Shown here: positions 1-6,886 of the stretch, one piece after another | How the letters are laid out: each line of letters opens with the position of its first letter | How positions within the stretch are numbered: position 1 is the stretch's first letter | Origin: Flavobacterium tibetense | GTDB taxonomy: Bacteria; Bacteroidota; Bacteroidia; Flavobacteriales; Flavobacteriaceae | Reading direction: 5' to 3' | DNA length: 64,000 nt | Assembly (NCBI RefSeq): GCF_003293845.1 | Contig: NZ_QLST01000001.1 | Coordinates: 1-64,000, forward strand | Made by a program: the position numbers and the translations under genes | The notes under the pieces: generated by a model | Seen by the model: the letters and a program-made list of their open reading frames with translations, nothing else | Database searches by the model: none | Told to the model about the DNA's origin: nothing

Positions 1-62
1 TGCACCGAAATCGGTGGTCAATTTAGACTGGAAAGTGGTGGTCAATTTGACCGTTTTTTCCA
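1..62. mobile_element. Probable end of an IS21-type insertion sequence (partial, left edge)
   Basis: Two exact 12-bp copies of GGTGGTCAATTT lie at 13-24 and 37-48, 24 bp apart, and the sequence opens with TGCACCG. Repeated GTGGTCAATTT-type motifs near the ends are familiar from IS21-family elements of Bacteroidota; that link is from memory. No transposase gene is inside the window; istA/istB would lie to the left. The end stops exactly where the duplicated leader of the peptide cassette begins (about 63), so the insertion may have trimmed this copy. Confidence 0.4.
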
Positions 63-167
63 AGTTAAATGTGAAATGGAAATTTTGTTTTTGAAATTTT
101 TTATACCAAATTCGCCCTTGGTTAACCAAAAACAAAATATTAATTTTAAAAATTTAAAGAATTTATG
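63..167 (+). repeat. Leader region, copy 1 of a duplicated promoter/5' region
   Basis: About 100 bp here match 1346-1441 at roughly 90 percent identity, ending in an ATG at 165 that aligns with the start codon of the second peptide gene (1439). The conserved block includes a TTGG palindrome at 118-129. In this copy the ATG at 165 is followed after six bases by a 47-bp insertion (171-217). It therefore now opens a 15-codon reading frame that ends at the TGA at 210-212. Confidence 0.8.
118..129. promoter_or_regulatory. 12-bp palindrome, candidate operator (copy 1)
   Basis: TTGGTTAACCAA is a perfect palindrome. The second leader has TTGGTATACCAA at the same place: both central bases on each side differ, yet perfect symmetry is kept. 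An upstream ACCAA (about 104-108) also faces the TTGGT. Symmetry kept despite changed bases suggests a protein-binding site, but no regulator can be named. Confidence 0.4.
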
Positions 168-208
168 AAATCGAAGATTCACGAACACCAAAAAAACAAT
201 AATAATTC

Positions 209-475
209 GTGAGTAAAAAAATGATTTTTAGTGCAGTAGCACTAGTAGCGTTTTCATTTGCTGGAATGGCGAATGAAATTGAGGATAAAAAACTAATTGA
301 TGAAACAGAATTGGTAAATTGTGATCATTGTTATGCTTATGCTGATTCATTAGATGACGGAAGTGATAGAACAAATCAAACATGGATGAGAAATGTTGAT
401 GCGTGCAGAACATCTAATGGATGTGAAGCTGAATTCGCAGGATTAATCAAAAAAAAGAGCATAACAGCTGTATAA
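209..475 (+). CDS. Small secreted Cys-containing peptide (copy 1)
   Basis: 88 residues with an N-terminal signal peptide (SKKMIFSAVALVAFSFAGMA, probable cleavage before NEI). The mature part of about 67 residues has four cysteines, including a CDHC pair. The leader is nearly identical in DNA and protein to the paralogue at 1439, but the mature parts are almost unrelated. I do not recognise a family. The GTG at 209 is preferred because it keeps the KK charge of the paralogue's signal; the ATG at 221 would remove it. The GTG overlaps the stop of a short upstream frame (165-212), so translation may be coupled. A strong hairpin follows, then a GLPGLI gene. Function unknown; expected periplasmic or secreted. 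Confidence 0.7.
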   Translation: MSKKMIFSAVALVAFSFAGMANEIEDKKLIDETELVNCDHCYAYADSLDDGSDRTNQTWMRNVDACRTSNGCEAEFAGLIKKKSITAV

Positions 476-481
476 ATCAAC

Positions 482-505
482 AAAAGCTATCTTCGGATAG
501 CTTTT
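482..505 (+). terminator. UUCG-tetraloop hairpin between peptide and GLPGLI genes
   Basis: A perfect 10-bp stem (482-491 with 496-505) closes a TTCG tetraloop, ending in TTTT, 7 nt after the peptide stop codon and 16 nt before the next start. The second cassette has a different hairpin in the same place. It probably attenuates downstream transcription or stabilises the peptide mRNA. Confidence 0.8.
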
Positions 506-520
506 ACTTAAAATATTAAA

Positions 521-1237
521 ATGAAAATATTTATCTTTTTTATTTCTGCAATATCAATAACATTCGCTCAAAATAACGGCAGAGTAACCTATAAATCTTT
601 TTTTTCAGAAACTGAGGCTACTGAAGAATTAAAAGCAAACAACAGAATGCTTTATCAAGAAAAAATAGATGAAGAAATGATGGCAAAACTATTGCGCTTC
701 TCACTAGACTTCAATAAAGATGAATCTATATTTTATTTGTCTGAAAGTATGATTTCTGATGCAGAAGATGTTTCAACCAAAAAGTATGTTACAAGTTTGT
801 TTTATGGGTATGATAAAATCTATATAAATAAAAAAGAGAATCTTTTAGTTGAAGAATTGCACTACAATTTTGGTACTATCTTAAAAAAAAGAGAAGCAAA
901 TTTTATTAATTGGGAATTAAAAAATGAATCAAAAATTATAAATGGATATTTGTGTTACAAAGCTACTTACACCTATATCCAAAAATGGAAAGGCAGAGAA
1001 TTTCCATGGAAAATAGTAGCTTGGTATTGTCCTGAAATTCCATTTAATTATGGACCAATTCGTTATAGTGGGTTACCTGGAATGATTTTTGAATTGTCTG
1101 AAAAAAATAAAGGTTACATTGTAGAAAAAATTGAATTTTTTAATAATCCCCTTTCTATACAAGTACCTAATGAAGGAGAGGAGTTTACAGATGAAGAAAT
1201 TAAAAAAAGACAGAGTATCATTAGAGAAACCAATTAA
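521..1237 (+). CDS. GLPGLI family protein (copy 1)
   Basis: 238 residues with a signal peptide (FFISAISITFAQ) and the signature near the C-terminus SGLPGMIFEL, preceded by AWYCPEIPFNYGP, which mark the Bacteroidota GLPGLI family. These proteins are exported, of unknown function, and often sit next to CarboxypepD_reg/TonB-type receptors, as the second copy does here. It resembles the protein at 1748 throughout (shared NESKxI..Y.CxKATxxY and AWYCPEIP blocks). The receptor gene that should follow is reduced to a stub at 1271. Confidence 0.85.
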   Translation: MKIFIFFISAISITFAQNNGRVTYKSFFSETEATEELKANNRMLYQEKIDEEMMAKLLRFSLDFNKDESIFYLSESMISDAEDVSTKKYVTSLFYGYDKIYINKKENLLVEELHYNFGTILKKREANFINWELKNESKIINGYLCYKATYTYIQKWKGREFPWKIVAWYCPEIPFNYGPIRYSGLPGMIFELSEKNKGYIVEKIEFFNNPLSIQVPNEGEEFTDEEIKKRQSIIRETN

Positions 1238-1270
1238 TTAGAAAATCTAAAAGAAAACTCGCAATTCTAA

Positions 1271-1330
1271 ATGCCAAAATCCCTTTTCCTACTATCCCCT
1301 GTTATTTTTTTAAAAAAACATATGGTATAG
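1271..1330 (+). pseudogene. 5' remnant of an outer-membrane receptor gene
   Basis: The stretch from about 1262 (caattctaaatgccaaaatcc) is almost identical to the start of the intact receptor gene at 2490, including the bases just before the ATG. The frame reads MPKSLFLLSPVIFLKKHMV and then stops. Nothing else of the receptor is visible; the second cassette's leader begins about 16 bp later. The best reading is that an ancestral peptide-GLPGLI-receptor unit was duplicated and the first receptor was deleted. Confidence 0.75.
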
Positions 1331-1345
1331 TTTTTCTATACTTTT

Positions 1346-1441
1346 AGTTAAATGTGAAACCGATATTTTGTTTTTGAAATTTTTTATACCAAATTCGCCC
1401 TTGGTATACCAAAAACAAAGTATTAATTTTAAGAATTTATG
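1346..1441 (+). repeat. Leader region, copy 2 of the duplicated 5' region
   Basis: Matches 63-167 and ends at the ATG of the second peptide gene. This copy has no 47-bp insertion, so it is probably the ancestral arrangement. The block carries the 12-bp palindrome at 1401-1412. No clear TAnnTTTG promoter element was found in either copy. Confidence 0.8.
1401..1412. promoter_or_regulatory. 12-bp palindrome, candidate operator (copy 2)
   Basis: TTGGTATACCAA is a perfect palindrome 26 bp before the ATG, equivalent to the TTGGTTAACCAA of copy 1. Palindromy is preserved although the central bases differ. Confidence 0.4.
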
Positions 1442-1696
1442 AAAAAAATGATTTTTAGTGCAGTTGTACTAGTAGCATTCTCATTTGCTGGTATGGCGAA
1501 TGAGATTAATGAAAAAGTTGAAACAAACAGAAAAGTAATTGCTAAAAGTTTTATGACAACTGACTGTGACAAATTAGCTAACGATACTATGGATGTTTAT
1601 GAAGCGGCAGGTTGGACAGTTGAAGAAGCATATGAAAAAGGTCTTGAAGTTTACAATGTTTGTATTGGTAAAACAAAAAAAGTCACTTTAGAATAA
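1439..1696 (+). CDS. Small secreted Cys-containing peptide (copy 2)
   Basis: 85 residues. The signal peptide KKMIFSAVVLVAFSFAGMA is followed by NEI, as in the paralogue at 209. The mature part has only two cysteines (TTDCDKL and YNVCIGK) and little similarity to copy 1. A conserved export leader with a diverged mature part suggests diversifying evolution of the exported portion. It is followed by a hairpin (1708-1734) and a GLPGLI gene. No family recognised; function unknown. Confidence 0.75.
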   Translation: MKKMIFSAVVLVAFSFAGMANEINEKVETNRKVIAKSFMTTDCDKLANDTMDVYEAAGWTVEEAYEKGLEVYNVCIGKTKKVTLE

Positions 1697-1707
1697 TCTT
1701 TTAATAC

Positions 1708-1734
1708 AACAACCCAAGAGATTCTTGGGTTGTT
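1708..1734 (+). terminator. 12-bp hairpin between peptide 2 and GLPGLI 2
   Basis: A perfect 12-bp stem (1708-1719 with 1723-1734) with a 3-nt loop lies 11 nt after the peptide stop and 13 nt before the next start. No long U-run follows. The sequence is unrelated to the hairpin at 482, but the position is the same. Confidence 0.75.
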
Positions 1735-1747
1735 TAAAACAATGTAA

Positions 1748-2449
1748 ATGAAAGCATATACCATACTTGTATTTTTTCTTTATTTTAATTATAGTAATAG
1801 TCAAAATAATACTATAACTTATAATTTTAAAATTCTTGAGGATAAACAATTACTGAATAACGAAGTTATTGGCAAAATGTATAGAGAAGATATGGAAGGA
1901 GCAAAATATTTAAATTTCCGTTTAATTTTTAGAGATACTATTGCAAAGTTTGAAAACACCCAATTAACCGAATTAGATGGAAAAAACGCAAAAGGTGCTC
2001 TAAATATGAGTAGATGTCGAAAAAAAATTATAGTTTATAAAGATAGTATTTATCAGAATAATGCAGAAGGTGCATTTAAAGAAAATCAATATTTAATAGT
2101 AGAACCAATTGAAAAGAAATGGAACTTAACGAATGAATCCAAAAAAATTGACAAATACACCTGCTTTAAAGCTACAACTGAATATATTGTAATTAATTCT
2201 AAGGGCACGTTTATTCATCCAGTAATTGCTTGGTACTGTCCTGAAATTCCATATCAATATGGTCCTGCTGGTTATGGTGGTTTACCCGGAATGATATTAG
2301 AATTACAAGAAAGAAACAATGTCTTTGGAGCTGTAAAAATTGAATTAAAAACACCTTCAGAAAATATTCAAATCCCTAAAAAAGGAATAAAAATTTCTCA
2401 TCAAGAATATCAAAATTTATTTTTAAAATTACCAAGATCAGGATTTTAG
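1748..2449 (+). CDS. GLPGLI family protein (copy 2)
   Basis: 233 residues with signal peptide (ILVFFLYFNYSNSQ) and the signature GGLPGMILEL preceded by AWYCPEIPYQYGP. It is exported. It is paralogous to the protein at 521, and directly precedes the outer-membrane receptor gene (40-nt gap), the usual GLPGLI-receptor pairing. The function of the family is not established; a role with the receptor is inferred only from context. Confidence 0.88.
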   Translation: MKAYTILVFFLYFNYSNSQNNTITYNFKILEDKQLLNNEVIGKMYREDMEGAKYLNFRLIFRDTIAKFENTQLTELDGKNAKGALNMSRCRKKIIVYKDSIYQNNAEGAFKENQYLIVEPIEKKWNLTNESKKIDKYTCFKATTEYIVINSKGTFIHPVIAWYCPEIPYQYGPAGYGGLPGMILELQERNNVFGAVKIELKTPSENIQIPKKGIKISHQEYQNLFLKLPRSGF

Positions 2450-2489
2450 TATTGTTAATAAGAAAAAATCCTAAAAATCACAATTCTAA

Positions 2490-5150
2490 ATGCCAAAATC
2501 CCTAATCCTTTTCTTACTTTTCCCCATTCTTTCTTTTTCCCAAACTTTAATTGGTACGGTGAAAGATACATTGGGTAATCCGTTGCAAAATGCTAATGTT
2601 ATTGCTAAACCTTTACTAGAAAAACAAGGCTTAAAATTTGCTATTGCCGATCATCTGGGTCGGTATAAGTTAGAACTTGAAAAAGATGTCCCGTATGAAG
2701 TGCGTGTTTCTTACTTAGGTTTTCAAGAAGAAATTTTAAATCTTCCTGCTAATTTTACACAAAAAGAACACCATTTTAAATTAGCAGAAACCGGTCAGGA
2801 ACTCAAAGAAATTACCATTACGTATGATTACCAACCCGTTGTAGTAAAAAAAGATACGCTAATTTATGATGTTAAAGCGTTTACCACAGGAAACGAACGC
2901 AAACTCAAAGAGCAACTAGAAAAACTACCCGGCGTTGAAGTAGATAAAAACGGAGGCGTTACCGTTCAAGGTAAAAAAGTAACCAAGTTTTTAGTCGAAG
3001 GTAAATCGTTTTTTGGTGGTGGTACCAAATTAGGCGTAGAAAATATTCCTGCTGATGCCGTTGATAAAGTAGAAGTTCTTGATAATTTCAACGAAGTAGG
3101 TTTTCTTAAACAAGTCTCTGATTCTGATGATTTGGCTATGAACATCAAGTTGAAAGAAGAAAAAAAGAAGTTTATCTTTGGTGATATTGAAGCTGGTGCA
3201 GAAGTAGTTGATGATAATGGATTTTATCTTGGTCATGCTGCTTTGTTTTATTATGCACCAAAAACCAATGTTAGTTTCATTGGCGACCTCAACAACATTG
3301 GCAAACGCACCTTTTCCTTTGAAGACATGATGCGTTTTCAAGGTGGCGCAAGCAGTTTTATTTCAGGCAGAAGACAATTGACTAATTTATACTCTTTTGC
3401 TTCAGATAATACCGATGTTTTAGAAAATAAATCACAATTTAGCGCCATCAACTTTCGTAGAGAAATCAATTCTAAACTTGATGTAGAAGGTTTTGGTATT
3501 TTTTCAAAGCTTTTCACTACTACTTTACGAGAAAGTCAAATCGAATACTTGCAAAACAATGCGTTCACCTTTGAACAACGCACCAATACAGCGGAAAATA
3601 GAGCGGTTTTAGGTATTGGAAACATCAAACTGAACTATTCGCCTAACAAAAAAGCAAAAATGTTTTATAACGGCCAATTTCAAGCGAGCAACAACGACAA
3701 CAGTAGTATGCTTAATTCGGTTCGTGATGGCAATGCTATTTCTTTTGAAACTTTGAATGAAATTGACAACATTCAAATCAAGCAATTTGTAGAATGGCAC
3801 AAGCAAATCAACAACAAACACACCACTACTTTAGTGGTTAACCAAAGCTACGACAACAACAAACCACAAAACACTTGGCTTACCGATACGGAATTTTTAA
3901 CCGGATTAATTCCATTGGAAAATGATTCGTTTTATAACATTCAGCAAATCAAAAAAGTACAGAATAATTCCATTGATGCGTTGTTTAAACATTATTGGAT
4001 TGTCAATAATTTCAATCATTTGTATACCAACATTGGAAATAATTTTGGTACTACAAAACTGGATATTTCCGAAAAGCAATTCCTAACCAATGGCACGATA
4101 AACGATTTTGCGGAAAATGGTTTTGGTAACAACATGAATTATTTTTTAAATGACTTCTTCGTTGGTTTGGAATACAAATTTAAAATAGGGAAATGGGTCA
4201 ACAAACCAGCGTTGTATTCGCATTTTTTCTATTTGGAAACCCAACAAGTAACCAATGATTACAAAATTACAACCCATTTATTGGAACCCAAATGGCATAG
4301 CGAATACGAATTCAACCAATCCGAAAGTTTGAAATTCGATTACCAATTATCAAATACGTTTCCCGAAGCTTCTCAGTTATTGGAACGATTTACCTTGCAA
4401 AATTATAATTCGGTTTTTAGAGGAAATGCGTTACTTAGAAATGAGCGTTTTCACAGTGCTGTTTTACGCTACAACAAAACCAGTATGTATCGTGGTTTAA
4501 TGATCTTTGCCAATGCCAGTTTCAACAAAAAAGTAAGAACCATAAGAAACGATGTGGAACTTTTAGGCATTGACCAATTTACCACACCAACCATCACCGA
4601 TAATCCTGAAACCAATTGGCGCGCGACAGGAACCATTGAAAAAAGAATTCACAAATTCAGAGCGAGTTTGAATGCGAATTTGAGTTGGTTCAACTATGTA
4701 CAAACGGTGAATAACACTACAACAACAAACGACAGAAACAATCAAAGCATTGGTGTAAGAGTACGAACGGCAAACAAAAAATGGCCTGGAGCAAGTGTGA
4801 GTTATAACAAATCGTTCAGTCAGTTTTCAGGATTGACGCAATCTAGTTTAACTTCAGATAGAATTGGATTGGATTTAGATATCGATTTTTTAAAGCATTT
4901 TAACTTCAAAACCGATTACCAAATTACCTACAACGAAGACAGTAACAACCAAAAAACCGATTTCAGTATTGCCAACGCGTTTTTAAGCTACCAAAAGAAA
5001 AATAACCCTTTTAGATTTGAATTATCCGCACAAAATTTCTTGAACAATGGCGTAAAAATCAACAACAGTTTTTCTGACTTCATGATTTCAAACACCACAA
5101 CATTCATTTTACCAAGAATTGTAATGTTGAGCGTGAGTTATAAGCTTTAA
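2490..5150 (+). CDS. TonB-type outer-membrane beta-barrel receptor with CarboxypepD_reg domain
   Basis: 886 residues. A signal peptide (about 1-18) is followed by a carboxypeptidase-regulatory-like beta-sandwich (about 19-100; LIGTVKDTLGNPLQNANV). Next comes a plug-like region (about 105-205; LEKLPGVEVDKNGGVTVQG, IPADAVDKVEVLDNF), then a long barrel ending in VMLSVSYKL. This is the architecture of Bacteroidota TonB-dependent-like transporters. It should bind or import a ligand across the outer membrane; the ligand is unknown. It forms a unit with the GLPGLI protein and perhaps the peptide upstream. A sense-oriented member of the intergenic stop-codon repeat family lies 9 nt after its stop (5160-5181). 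Confidence 0.88.
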   Translation: MPKSLILFLLFPILSFSQTLIGTVKDTLGNPLQNANVIAKPLLEKQGLKFAIADHLGRYKLELEKDVPYEVRVSYLGFQEEILNLPANFTQKEHHFKLAETGQELKEITITYDYQPVVVKKDTLIYDVKAFTTGNERKLKEQLEKLPGVEVDKNGGVTVQGKKVTKFLVEGKSFFGGGTKLGVENIPADAVDKVEVLDNFNEVGFLKQVSDSDDLAMNIKLKEEKKKFIFGDIEAGAEVVDDNGFYLGHAALFYYAPKTNVSFIGDLNNIGKRTFSFEDMMRFQGGASSFISGRRQLTNLYSFASDNTDVLENKSQFSAINFRREINSKLDVEGFGIFSKLFTTTLRESQIEYLQNNAFTFEQRTNTAENRAVLGIGNIKLNYSPNKKAKMFYNGQFQASNNDNSSMLNSVRDGNAISFETLNEIDNIQIKQFVEWHKQINNKHTTTLVVNQSYDNNKPQNTWLTDTEFLTGLIPLENDSFYNIQQIKKVQNNSIDALFKHYWIVNNFNHLYTNIGNNFGTTKLDISEKQFLTNGTINDFAENGFGNNMNYFLNDFFVGLEYKFKIGKWVNKPALYSHFFYLETQQVTNDYKITTHLLEPKWHSEYEFNQSESLKFDYQLSNTFPEASQLLERFTLQNYNSVFRGNALLRNERFHSAVLRYNKTSMYRGLMIFANASFNKKVRTIRNDVELLGIDQFTTPTITDNPETNWRATGTIEKRIHKFRASLNANLSWFNYVQTVNNTTTTNDRNNQSIGVRVRTANKKWPGASVSYNKSFSQFSGLTQSSLTSDRIGLDLDIDFLKHFNFKTDYQITYNEDSNNQKTDFSIANAFLSYQKKNNPFRFELSAQNFLNNGVKINNSFSDFMISNTTTFILPRIVMLSVSYKL

Positions 5151-5159
5151 AAAAGTTCA

Positions 5160-5362
5160 CAGTCACAGTTTTCAGTCGCAGAAAAATCTGAGTCATCAGT
5201 GTTCAATAAAAAATTCCAATTATCTGAAAATCAAATAACTTTGTGAACTTCGTGCCTTTTTAATATTCCTTGTGGTTAAAAAAACGCTTAACAGCGTGAC
5301 AAGTTTGTGAAGAAGAAATTTGTGAAAATCCGCGTTTCAACTGCGACTGAAAACTGCGACTG
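5160..5362. repeat. Intergenic element bounded by 22-bp inverted repeats
   Basis: The arms at 5160-5181 and 5341-5362 match as inverted repeats in 21 of 22 positions (core CAGTCGCAGTTTTCAG). The left arm follows the receptor stop and the right arm, read on the minus strand, follows the TAG of the gene ending at 5367, so each arm is in sense orientation to its own gene. Between the arms is a sequence rich in CTTTGTG/CTTCGTG words (5226-5275), resembling 38960-38995. Confidence 0.75.
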
Positions 5363-5366
5363 CTGA

Positions 5367-5810
5367 CTAAGAACGCTTCATCTCAATATGTGGAATATCA
5401 TCTTCCAAATACATTTCGCTGGTTTGTACAAACCCGTGTGATTCGTAGAATTTTTTCAAATATTCCTGAGCTGAAATCGTGATGGCAGTTTGGTTGAAAT
5501 CATCTTTTATTGCAGCAATAGAAACGCGCATCAAATCATGTCCAAATTTTTTATCTCGGAATTTCGGGCTCACCACCACGCGACCAATTGAGGCTTCTTC
5601 AAAATAGTATCCTTTGTCAAATAATCGGGAATAAGCTACTAATTCGTCATTGAAGTAACCTAAAACATGTAACGCTTTCTTATCTTTCCCGTCAATGTCT
5701 TGATAAACGCAATTTTGCTCCACTACAAAGACTTCTGAGCGCAATTGTAGTATTTCATACAACTCGGTTATGGAAAGTTCATTAAATCGCTTTATTTGGA
5801 ATTGAATCAT
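5367..5810 (-). CDS. GNAT family N-acetyltransferase (ElaA-like)
   Basis: 147 residues, the full length of the ElaA group. The N-terminus (ELYEILQLRSEVFVVEQNC, then YQDIDGKDKKALHVLGY) is typical of ElaA. The acetyl-CoA motif A region is IGRVVVSPKFRDKKFGHDLM. It should be a cytosolic acetyl-CoA-dependent transferase of unknown acceptor. The stop is TAG and is joined to the repeat at 5341-5362. The upstream side (5811-5893) is a heptamer element, so the gene lies between two repeats. Confidence 0.85.
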   Translation of the reverse strand: MIQFQIKRFNELSITELYEILQLRSEVFVVEQNCVYQDIDGKDKKALHVLGYFNDELVAYSRLFDKGYYFEEASIGRVVVSPKFRDKKFGHDLMRVSIAAIKDDFNQTAITISAQEYLKKFYESHGFVQTSEMYLEDDIPHIEMKRS

Positions 5811-5893
5811 GATAAGTGATAGGTGGTGGGTGATAGGTGATGGGTTTTTGGTAATAAATTATGAAACCTATTACCAATTACCTATAACCTAAA
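5811..5893. repeat. Heptamer-built inverted repeat between two genes
   Basis: The left arm is five 7-bp units (5811-5845: GATAAGT, GATAGGT, GGTGGGT, GATAGGT, GATGGGT). The right arm is four 7-bp units (5866-5893: ACCTATT, ACCAATT, ACCTATA, ACCTAAA), roughly the reverse complement. It fills the gap between the gene starting at 5810 and the stop at 5896 almost exactly, and could fold as a long imperfect hairpin. Confidence 0.75.
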
Positions 5894-5895
5894 AA

Positions 5896-6876
5896 TTATT
5901 TCAAGAATTTTACCGATTTAATAATTGCTTCTAACTCAAACATCAAATCACGTTTGGCTTTTGAAGGATTGAAAGTGAAACCTTCTAAGATTAAATAGCG
6001 TTGGTTTTTCTCATCACGAATGGCATAATTAACAAATGTTCCTGCCATGAAATCGTTTTTTAATTCCCAAGCCCCTTTGGTTTCGTATGTTTTTTTGCCC
6101 GCAATCGTTACATCAAATAAATACGGTGCATAAGCTTCTTCCGTAATCATCCAAGTGTTCGGTAAAACACCGTGAATGAATTGCTTTCCAATTGAATCGC
6201 GCATGGCAATGATGTTTCCAATGGTATTTTCCCCTTTATCAATTACATCTAATGGCACATCATATACCAAAATACTGTTGTAACCCGATGAAAACTCTTT
6301 ACGAATCCATAAGAAATTTTCTTGAACCATATCATATTTATAACCATGACCAATATTCAAACTAATACCAAATTGTTCTTTTATTTTAGAATCACTAATA
6401 AGCGCTTTTTTAATTCTCTTTTGGTTTTCTTTGATTTCAGAAGCTTTGATTGTAGCAATCATTTCTGGAGCTCTTTCTTCCAATAAAGCTAAAATTTCGA
6501 CATTGGTTTTTCCTGAAATGTAAAATACGTTTTGCGGTTTGGCAAACTCATCTTTTTTGAAATTGAATCCTGTTTTTTCACCTTTACTAACAATAACCAC
6601 ATTGCGACTTTTTCTAACAAATCCCTCAAAAACTCGGGTTGGATATTGGTTTAAATTGAATAATGGTTCTTCTTGCAGCAAACCATCAACAGGTGCGGCA
6701 AATTTTTTACGAATACTATCCCCTATTTCTCCATTCCAAATCATTTCATCAGCAATGATAGAAACGTGATTAATTTTAGCATTGGATTCAGGTAAAATAG
6801 CTTTCTTATCCGCTTCAGAATCCTTACAAGAAGCGAAAAGAGTTACAGCAACTAATGCCAATACAAACTTTTTCAT
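5896..6876 (-). CDS. DUF4837 family lipoprotein
   Basis: 326 residues from the ATG at 6876, chosen over the in-frame ATG at 6894 because it gives a clean lipoprotein signal (MKKFVLALVAVTLFASC, Cys at 17). The longer start overlaps the upstream gene's end. The body (NHVSIIADEMIWNGEIGD, SGYNSILVYDVPLD) looks like the Bacteroidota DUF4837 family of unknown function. It is probably attached to the inner leaflet of the outer membrane or to the periplasmic membrane face. It is co-directional and adjacent to the lytic transglycosylase, so a cell-envelope role is plausible but unproven. Confidence 0.8.
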   Translation of the reverse strand: MKKFVLALVAVTLFASCKDSEADKKAILPESNAKINHVSIIADEMIWNGEIGDSIRKKFAAPVDGLLQEEPLFNLNQYPTRVFEGFVRKSRNVVIVSKGEKTGFNFKKDEFAKPQNVFYISGKTNVEILALLEERAPEMIATIKASEIKENQKRIKKALISDSKIKEQFGISLNIGHGYKYDMVQENFLWIRKEFSSGYNSILVYDVPLDVIDKGENTIGNIIAMRDSIGKQFIHGVLPNTWMITEEAYAPYLFDVTIAGKKTYETKGAWELKNDFMAGTFVNYAIRDEKNQRYLILEGFTFNPSKAKRDLMFELEAIIKSVKFLK

Positions 6877-6886
6877 GACTAGAATT

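Noticed and set aside
165-212. 15-codon frame upstream of the first peptide as an independent gene
   Set aside because: It is the original start cut off by a 47-bp insertion; too short and asparagine-rich to support as a protein, though it may couple translation.
3030-3341. Minus-strand open frame inside the receptor gene, and many similar antisense frames within pgk, gltX, mnmG, rnr, tex and the DUF4175 gene
   Set aside because: They mirror strong coding regions, have no signal, domain or plausible start context, and are explained by the codon use of the real gene.
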